A stretch of 64,000 nucleotides of DNA from Posidonia oceanica (taxonomy: Eukaryota > Streptophyta > Magnoliopsida > Alismatales > Posidoniaceae), in the NCBI GenBank assembly GCA_037176725.1, contig JAZBRS010000026.1, positions 61,916,501-61,980,500 of the forward strand, given 5' to 3'. Positions 57,930 through 64,000 of the stretch are shown in pieces. Every line of letters begins with the position of its first letter. Position 1 is the first letter of the stretch. The position numbers were made by a program, and so were the translations under genes. The notes under the pieces were generated by a model. The model ran no database searches, had not been told where the DNA came from, and saw only the letters and a list, made by a program, of their open reading frames with translations.

Positions 57930-59335
57930 AGTTCTACTCAATGGCTTGACCAAGGCAGAGCTCCAGAAGTAAGTGGGAAATATTTATTGAAGACATATAA
58001 AACAGAAACCACATTTCACAAAAAGTAGCCATCTTATATGTGTCACTTCTTTGCATCTAGGGAGATTAAACAGACCAAATTCTGTCTCCTTCATATTCAT
58101 ATCCACTGAGGATGATGATGAAAACAGGGCATGAGATTAATTAAGCTAATAGTTTCTTCAATGCTAATCATGCTAACATGGCATGAAGTCAGATATCAGG
58201 ATGAATACTGACAGGACAAATGAATGGATGAAATTTATTGTGTTTACTACATTACTGTGAAAGAATACTTGTCATTCTTTCTTCAGTGTGATTGTTTTAT
58301 TAGCTTCTAGTTGCTACATAGAAGATCACAAGGACAAATGAACTATATATAATTCTATCTGTTTGCATATAGATTTGGGAATAGATATTTAGTTCAAATT
58401 TTCAATTGCCTAAGCCAATTAATATCCTTTGTTGTATAGTACAGTTAACAAGGCTATAATTTTATTGGTGATAATTTTACCATGGAAGCAGTAGCTAGTG
58501 TTTTATTTTCAGTTGGGTATCCGTGCCAGTTATTGTAGCTAGTGAAATAACATTTCTCAGTGTCGAGTACTTATTTTGTTGTCACGTCTGAGCAAAAAAG
58601 ATGAAAGGTTATTGTTAGCATGATGGGAACTTGATATTTATATACTTCTATGATGAGTCATTGTTGTCAATCCTGATCTGCTGGTTAAGAATGTGTTTTC
58701 CGGAGACACTACTTCTAATATGAGATCTATTCGTTTTCTTGATAATGTGATCAAGGATATCAATAGTCAAGAATTTTGTCTATCTAACACAGCTTAATTT
58801 GTTCCAAATCTGATTATATTCCTACTATCTTACATACCTTTTCATTTTTACAGTACTACTATTACATAGTATTAGTAGTTCATTCTAACTCAAATATTTT
58901 CTTTTCTACGTATTATTTAATATGATGGTGCCATTGAAGAATTTATACAATTACTCTCATACATATTGGATAAATGGATAGTATAATAATCCTTTTCTAA
59001 TTGAGTAGGTTTTTCTTTCCACGAGACAATAAAGGATCCCTAAGAATATCAAATATGATGATTTTCATGTAGAGTCATATCCTGACTGGCTGTGATTTCT
59101 ATTTTTCGCATTGCTTCTAATACTAAGAATTGAAGTTCTACTTAAACTCATAAAATAATTTTTGATTTCTGATTGGATGTCAAACCTTCTAAAATAGTGG
59201 CCATAGATTACTTTTTGCAACTTGGTAATCGAGACTTTATTTTGCCAAATGTGGGATTGTTAGTTTTTCCTGTTGGAACTTCAGACTTGTTATTTTTTAT
59301 TTGTTAATTTCTTTTGTTTGTTATTACTCCAATAG
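57930..59335 (+). other. Non-coding interior of the CACTA element
   Basis: AT-rich, intron-like, ending TTATTACTCCAATAG at the acceptor of the first ATG18-like exon. The 5' exon of ATG18 was not found in it. Confidence 0.5.
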
Positions 59336-60995
59336 ATACTATGGGTTGGTTTTGACAAGTTAGAGCTTAGTTCGTCTTCCTTCAAACATGTATTACTACT
59401 TGGCTATTCCAATGGTTTTCAAGTTCTAGATGTTGAGGATGCCACCGATGTCCATGAATTGGTATCAAAAAGCGATGGGCCTGTTACTTTCTTACAGATG
59501 CAGCCTACACCATCTAAGCCGGAGGGTCCTGAAGGTTTTAGATCATCCCATCCTATGCTGTTGGTTGTTGCTGGAGATGAAACAAATGAATCCGGTGTGG
59601 TTCAAGGTGGTCATTTGAGTGCAGTGATCAAAGATGATTGTAATGAGTCCCAACAAGGAACTTGCATCCCTACTCCTACTGTTGTCTGTTTCTTCTCACT
59701 AAGGACCAACAACATTAATGTGCATGTTCTGAGATTCCGATCAGCTGTGTATGTAGTTCGATGCAGTCCTCGAGTAGTTGCAATGGCTCTTGCATCACAG
59801 GTGAGTTGAATGAGTGTAAATTATAGCTAGAATAACACTATTGCATATCCTGATGATTATTTTCCCAAAGAAGCATTGTCTTCAAGAAATTCTCATTTTC
59901 TTTTTCTATGATGGCAGATATTCTGCTTTGATGTTGTTACACTTGAAAATAAGTTCAGTCTACTAACATATCCTATGCAAGGACCTGTTGGTGTTAATGT
60001 GGGTTATGGTCGAATGGCACTGGATTCAAGATGGTTAGCTTATGCCTCCAACAATCCATTGTTGTCAAACACTAGCTGGCTCAGTGCTCAAAATCTAACT
60101 CCTTCTCCAGGTGTCAGTCCATCTACTTCACCTAGCAATGGTACTTCGGTTGCACGCTATGCAATGGAGTCTAGCAAACAATTAGCTGCTGGAATTATCA
60201 ATTTGGGTGACAAAGGATACAAAACTTTATCCAAATATTGTCAAGATCTTAGAACTGTTGGTTCTAATTCTTCCATATCATTGAATTCTGGGAGGAAAAT
60301 TAGTAAACGTGCATGTGCAGCTCATCATTGTGAAGCAGATAATGCTGGAATGGTTAGCCCATAATTTTAAGTAAATTTTGTTTCAGCCTGATCCCGTATG
60401 CACGTATATAAGATATGATATCCACTAAATATATCCTTGAAGACATTCAGAGTTGCATATAATAATAAATTCAAGTATCCTGTTGCAGGTGGTGGTCAAG
60501 GATATTGTCCCCAAAGATGTCATTTCACAGTTAAGTGCTCATACTAGTCCAATATCTTCTCAATGTTTTGATCCTAGTGGTACCCTTTTGGTAACTGCTT
60601 CCATCCATGGAAACAATATAAATGTCTTCCGTATTATGCCGAAGCCTGTATCAACTGGCTCAAATTCAGAGCACTATGATTGGACTTCCTCCCATATTCA
60701 TCTATATAAATTACATCGTGGACTAACAACAGCTGTAAGTTGATAATTGTAGGTTGATTTTGTATGTCTTGTTTCCAGCTTTTGTTCATTATTTATCTAC
60801 CGACTTTATCCATTTCAGGTCATACAGGATATCTCTTTTAGTCACTACAGTGAATGGGTATCAATTGTTTCATCTAGGGGAACATGTCATGTATATGTTT
60901 TATCTCCTTTTGGTGGTGATGCTAGTCTCCAAACTCAAAGTTTGCCTGGTGGTGGGCCAATCCTGGTCCCCAGTGATCGACTTCATCTTCTTTGA
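59336..60995 (+). pseudogene. ATG18-like: Captured ATG18 (g/h class) gene fragment, four exons
   Basis: Exons 59336-59800 (155 codons), 59918-60352 (145), 60489-60734 (82) and 60819-60995 (58 plus stop), all phase 0 with GT-AG borders, give about 440 uninterrupted codons. Signatures: LLLGYSNGFQVLDVEDA, HPMLLVVAGDETNES, NINVHVLRFRSAVYVVRCSP, IFCFDVVTLENKFSLLTYP, ARYAMESSKQLAAGIINLGD, KGYKTLSKYCQDL, AHTSPISSQCFDPSGTLLVT, LYKLHRG, ISFSHYSEWVSIVSSRGT. This is the beta-propeller of plant ATG18f-h proteins, PI3P-binding autophagy factors with a later BCAS3 domain. LHRG stands at the FRRG lipid-binding position. There is no start exon and no BCAS3 part. The last exon has a net 16-bp deletion relative to the copy at 61742, which causes an early stop. 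It lies wholly within the CACTA element, so it is cargo, not the host gene. Confidence 0.88.
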
Positions 60996-61343
60996 CTGAG
61001 CATGAATTTCTTTCCCCTTCAAAAGATGGAGTTAAATTCTACAAGTTATGCAGATGATGATGTTTGAATTTGATATTTCATTCAATTAAACTTGGACCTT
61101 TATTCAAATTTTGAGGCAGTTTAAGTTTGTCTTCTGGAAACAGTTATGTAACTGATACCTTAATACGAGAACATGATGCACTAGATTATGGAATTAATAT
61201 ATTTTACTTTTGGTGAATTTGAAGTTTGTTATTAAATTAGTATATAATCTTTATTTTGAAAATAATTTAGTTTGTTTTATATATTATAATACAGGTGATA
61301 AAAATAAAATAAATTATATTACATGTTGAAATTGTATCAAAAC

Positions 61344-61741
61344 TTTAGCCATGGGCTTAGCCACGGAATAGCCACGGAAAAAGAAATAGATTAAATAGCC
61401 ACGGAATAGCAACAGAAACATATCGTGGTTAATGCTATGGAATAGCTACGGAAAAATACTGTGTCTAAATTAGCCACGGAATAGCCATGGAAAAATATCG
61501 TGCCTACATTAGCTATGGAATAGCCATGGAAAAATACTATGTCTAAATTAGCCACGGCATGGCCACAGATCTTGATGCGACAAGAATACATTCGTTGCCA
61601 TAGATTAGCTATGGTTGAAGACCGTGGCTAAATTAGCCACGATCAGCCTAAGCGGTGGCTAAAATTTAGATACGGGACTTTTAGCCACAGGCTCTGCTAC
61701 GGTTAAATTAGCCATGGAATTTGGCTGTAGGTAAAGCCCTG
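61344..61741. repeat. CACTA subterminal repeat array, inner copy
   Basis: Many units of TTAGCCACGGAATAGCCACGG and inverted CCGTGGCTAAATTAGCC. Such arrays bind CACTA transposase in known elements. This copy lacks a terminal CACTA end. Confidence 0.85.
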
Positions 61742-61911
61742 TTTTGGTGGTGATGCTGGTCTCCAAACTCAAAGTTTGCCCGGTGGTGGGCCAATCCTGG
61801 TCCGCAGCTTGTCTTTGCCATGGTGGTCAACTTCATCTTCTTTGACTGAGCATGGATTTCTTTCCCCTCCAAAAGATGGAGTCAAATTCTACAAGTCATG
61901 CAGATGACGAT
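61742..61911 (+). pseudogene. ATG18-like: Second copy of the last ATG18-like exon
   Basis: Reads FGGDAGLQTQSLPGGGPILV, then RSLSLPWWSTSSSLTEHGFL and SPPKDGVKFYKSCR before a stop. It retains the SLPWW motif typical of ATG18f-h, which the first copy (60908-60995) lost by a net 16-bp deletion. It stands alone, with no splice acceptor of its own. Confidence 0.8.
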
Positions 61912-62204
61912 GTTTGAATTAGATATTTCATTCAATTAATTTTGGATCTTTATTCAAATTTAGAGACAGTTTAAGTTTGTGTTATATTTTTTTTTGAAAA
62001 TAGTCATGTAACTGATACCTTAATACGAGAACATGATGTACTAGATTATGGAATTAATATATTTTACTTTTAGTGAATTTGAAGTTTGTTATTAAATTAG
62101 TATATGATCTTTATTTTGAAAATAATTTAGTTTGTTTTATATATTATAATACAGGTGATGAAAATAAAATAAATTATATTATATGCTGAAATTATATCAA
62201 AACT

Positions 62205-62640
62205 TCAGCCACGGGCTTAGCCACGGAATAGCCACGGAAAAAGAAATAGATTAAATAACCATGGAATAGCAACGGAAACATACCGTGGTTAATGCTACGG
62301 AATAGCCACGAAAAATATCGTGTCTAAATTAGCCAAGAAATAGCTACGGAAAAATATCGTGCCTACATTAGCCACGGAATAGCCACGGAAAAATACTGTG
62401 TCTAAATTAGCCACAGCATGGCCACGGATCTTGATGCGACAAGAATACATTCGTTGCCACAGATTAGCCATGGATGAAGACCGTGGCTAAATTAGCCACG
62501 GTCAGCCTAAGCGGTGGCTAAAATTTAAATACAGAACTTTTAACCACGGGCACTGCCACGGTTAAAAGCCGTGGCTAAATTGATTTAGCCACGGTTTTTT
62601 TAATATTAACCACGGAATTTGGCCGTAGTTAAAGCCTAGT
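62205..62640. repeat. CACTA subterminal repeat array, outer copy
   Basis: Same unit types as 61344-61741, with an extra GCCGTGGCTAAATTGATTTA stretch, leading directly into the terminal TTTTCTTGTAGTG. Confidence 0.87.
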
Positions 62641-62655
62641 TTTCTTGTAGTGAGT

Positions 62656-62910
62656 CTTCAGAAAACCTTGGGAACAAAGTTGAAGTATAGCACAACTTTT
62701 CATCCTCAGATAGATGGACAGTCGGAAAGGACAAAACAAACCTTAGAGGATATGCTTAGAGCTTGTGCTTTGGATTTTAGTGGTAGTTGAGATAAGTACT
62801 TGCCACTAGTAGAGTTTGCCTACAACAATAGTTATCACACAAGCATTGGAATGGCACATTATGAAGTTTTGTATGGGGGACCTTGTAAATCACCATTATG
62901 TTGGAGTGAT
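62656..62910 (+). pseudogene. Gypsy integrase, 3' half
   Basis: Resumes the polyprotein as [60 protein letters not shown] and G. GQSER contains the last catalytic glutamate. One stop (after FSGS) again fits TGG to TGA. The sequence ends soon after GPCKSPLCW. Confidence 0.92.
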
Positions 62911-63436
62911 TGAAGAGCACATTATTGTTACATATTTCATGTCCCATATTTATCTATTTTGTATAAAAATAATGCTATTCGAGGTGTTTTGTGTAAATTT
63001 TGCAGGAAGCTGAGGACTTAAAAAGAATTGAAAAAATGGAAGAAAAAAGAATAAAAGCTAAAAAGGAAATCAAATTCAATTAAAGATATTTTGAAGTAGA
63101 AAAGAAAAGAATTTTGAACAAAAATATCTAGAGTTACGTCGAGAAGTCAAATTCACATTTTCCACATGGGTCAATACTAGGATAAATATCAGCTAACGAA
63201 TTGACCAAGTCAGATAAAATCTTGGCTGATGTGGACGCTTCCCAAGTGCCCATTTGCACAATCGACGCCTCCCAGGTGCCTGTGGAGGATATTTTCGATC
63301 CAGTCTTTGGTCGTTACGATCTTCAGTTGAAAATTTCTTGTATTTGAAATTAGAATTCAAATTTTGAAATCGGATTTGTCTCTGACGTAAAGAAGCTTAT
63401 GTAAGTCTATAAAAGGACCCATATTGTAGATCTAAG
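62911..63436. other. Degenerate Gypsy-related or LTR-like DNA
   Basis: No clear protein. A TATA box (TATAAAAG, 63408-63415) some 20 bp before the next LTR suggests a truncated LTR. It holds two similar blocks, CGCTTCCCAAGTGCCCAT and CGCCTCCCAGGTGCCTGT. Confidence 0.4.
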
Positions 63437-63660
63437 TGTAACACCCGGGAATTCATTTTCCTTATAATTATACTTTTTAATGAATTCTTTGGCTTTAGTC
63501 AGGTGTTATTCGCCTTGCAGGCCCCACTTGAGTTGTTGTGGGCCCCATCTGTGGTTTGTGTCGGTCTCCACCTATATTATTGTGGTGGACTCCCACTTGT
63601 GTTGGTTGGTGAGACAGATTGTGGTCTGGTCCCTGACTTGTTCTCTCTCTTCCTCTCCCC

Positions 63661-63710
<50 letters not shown>

Positions 63711-64000
63711 TCCCACCCCCTCCCCCTCCCTTCTTTCCCCTCTCCCGCGCGTGTCTTCCCCTCCTCCTCACGCACGCACCTCTCTCCCCCTCACCCATCG
63801 TGCCCGTTCCTCCTCCCTCTCGCCTGCGCCCGTGCCCTAACCCCGGCCGGCGGCACAGCCCTCTCCTCCCCCTCTCCCCATCCGTCTCCTCCTCCCTCCT
63901 CTCTCTCCCTCTTCCCCTCCCGTCCCCTCCTTCCTCTTCCTCTTCCTCCTCTGTCGGTGGTGGCTGTGGTGGTGGTCGGCGTGCGGTGGCCGCCGGCGGT
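63437..64000 (+). mobile_element. LTR of the same family as 36576-39697, 5' part
   Basis: Starts TGTAACACCCGGGAATTCAT and follows the minus strand of the earlier LTR through the GGCCCCACTT and TGGTCCCTG-like text and the CT microsatellite (63645-63710). It then enters a CT/GC-rich section and leaves the window. Open frames in the CT tract are low-complexity artefacts. Confidence 0.85.

Larger units (their letters stand above)
60908..62639 (+). repeat. Tandem duplication of last ATG18 exon plus CACTA subterminal repeats
   Basis: Unit A is 60908-61741 and unit B is 61742-62639. Both start TTTTGGTGGTGATGCT in the exon, run through ATTTTACTTTT.GTGAATTTG and GATTA.AT.GCC-type repeats, and end AAAGCC(C/T)(T)(A)G. 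The internal junction replaces the TTTT of the terminal TTTTCTTGTAGTG with the TTTT of the exon, so the break lies at the inner edge of the TIR. Confidence 0.88.
55799..62652 (+). mobile_element. Gene-capturing CACTA transposon, 6854 bp
   Basis: The left end CACTACAAGAAAATTA and inverted right end CACTACAAGAAAACTA are classic CACTA (En/Spm) termini. The 3-bp flanks AAT (55796-55798) and AGT (62653-62655) fit a target duplication AGT with one G-to-A change: joining the flanks restores the Gypsy integrase text TSKFW-KSLQ. Subterminal (T)TAGCCACGG repeats mark both ends and are very dense on the right (61344-62640). No transposase was recognised. Contents in order: TC-rich DNA, a 288-bp tandem duplication, GT47 exon pieces, an unidentified ORF, ATG18-like exons, and a duplicated last exon. 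Cargo without transposase makes it a non-autonomous Pack-CACTA type. Confidence 0.92.

Noticed and set aside
59336..60995. ATG18-like exons as a functional host gene
   Set aside because: They lie inside complete CACTA ends, the start exon and BCAS3 part are missing, and the last exon is truncated.
1..64000. tRNA, rRNA or organelle-derived segments
   Set aside because: I saw no cloverleaf with a recognisable acceptor end, no rRNA signature and no organelle genes on either strand.

Overview
This window is nuclear DNA from a flowering plant with a large, transposon-rich genome. The evidence is plant-only families (RABA4-type Rab GTPase, UVI4/OSD1-type APC/C regulator), GT-AG introns of 1-3 kb, and nested CACTA, hAT, LINE, Copia and Gypsy elements. 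I cannot name the species. Only two genes look like intact host genes; almost everything else is mobile DNA in various stages of decay.

Region 1 (1-19525) is one compound LTR structure. It reads LTR1 (5' end outside the window, ends 3678), internal domain (3679-7434), LTR2 (7435-13471), a 176-bp internal remnant (13472-13647), then LTR3 (13648-19525). The LTRs are about 6 kb, start TGTTGACACC or TGTAGACACC and end GGATTACTACA. They contain a 28-29 bp minisatellite with very different copy number in each LTR. The internal domain carries a broken DUF7745/plant-mobile-domain-like ORF and then hairpin-forming minisatellites. LTR3 ends inside a minus-strand Copia polyprotein (19526-21103).

Region 2 (21104-33600) is the genic part. 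It holds a RABA4-type Rab11-class GTPase (23458-27050, two exons, 222 aa) and a UVI4/OSD1-type cell-cycle protein (30308-32382, two exons, 229 aa). Between them lies a 985-bp TTA-flanked element (28450-29434) carrying duplicated fragments of a GONST-like nucleotide-sugar transporter.

Region 3 (33660-45601) holds an L1-type LINE split at 36575/39698 by a 3.1-kb solo LTR with a perfect CTATC target duplication. It is followed by a hAT MITE (40157-40718) and a 4.6-kb solo LTR (41019-45601).

Region 4 (45602-55314) holds a decayed 3.15-kb hAT transposon with recognisable transposase (48136-51287), a Copia remnant (52385-52772), and a MULE-type N-terminal ORF (54973-55314).

Region 5 (55383-62910) is the most striking part. 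A 6854-bp CACTA element (55799-62652) sits inside a Gypsy integrase gene. It carries exon fragments of a GT47 exostosin-family glycosyltransferase and four in-frame, correctly bordered exons of an ATG18 (g/h class) autophagy gene, plus an internal duplication of the last exon with the CACTA subterminal repeats. The window ends in a second copy (63437-64000) of the LTR family seen at 36576-39697.

The two host genes act independently: RABA4 proteins in post-Golgi secretory traffic, UVI4/OSD1 in restraint of the anaphase-promoting complex. No operon-like relation is implied by their being neighbours.
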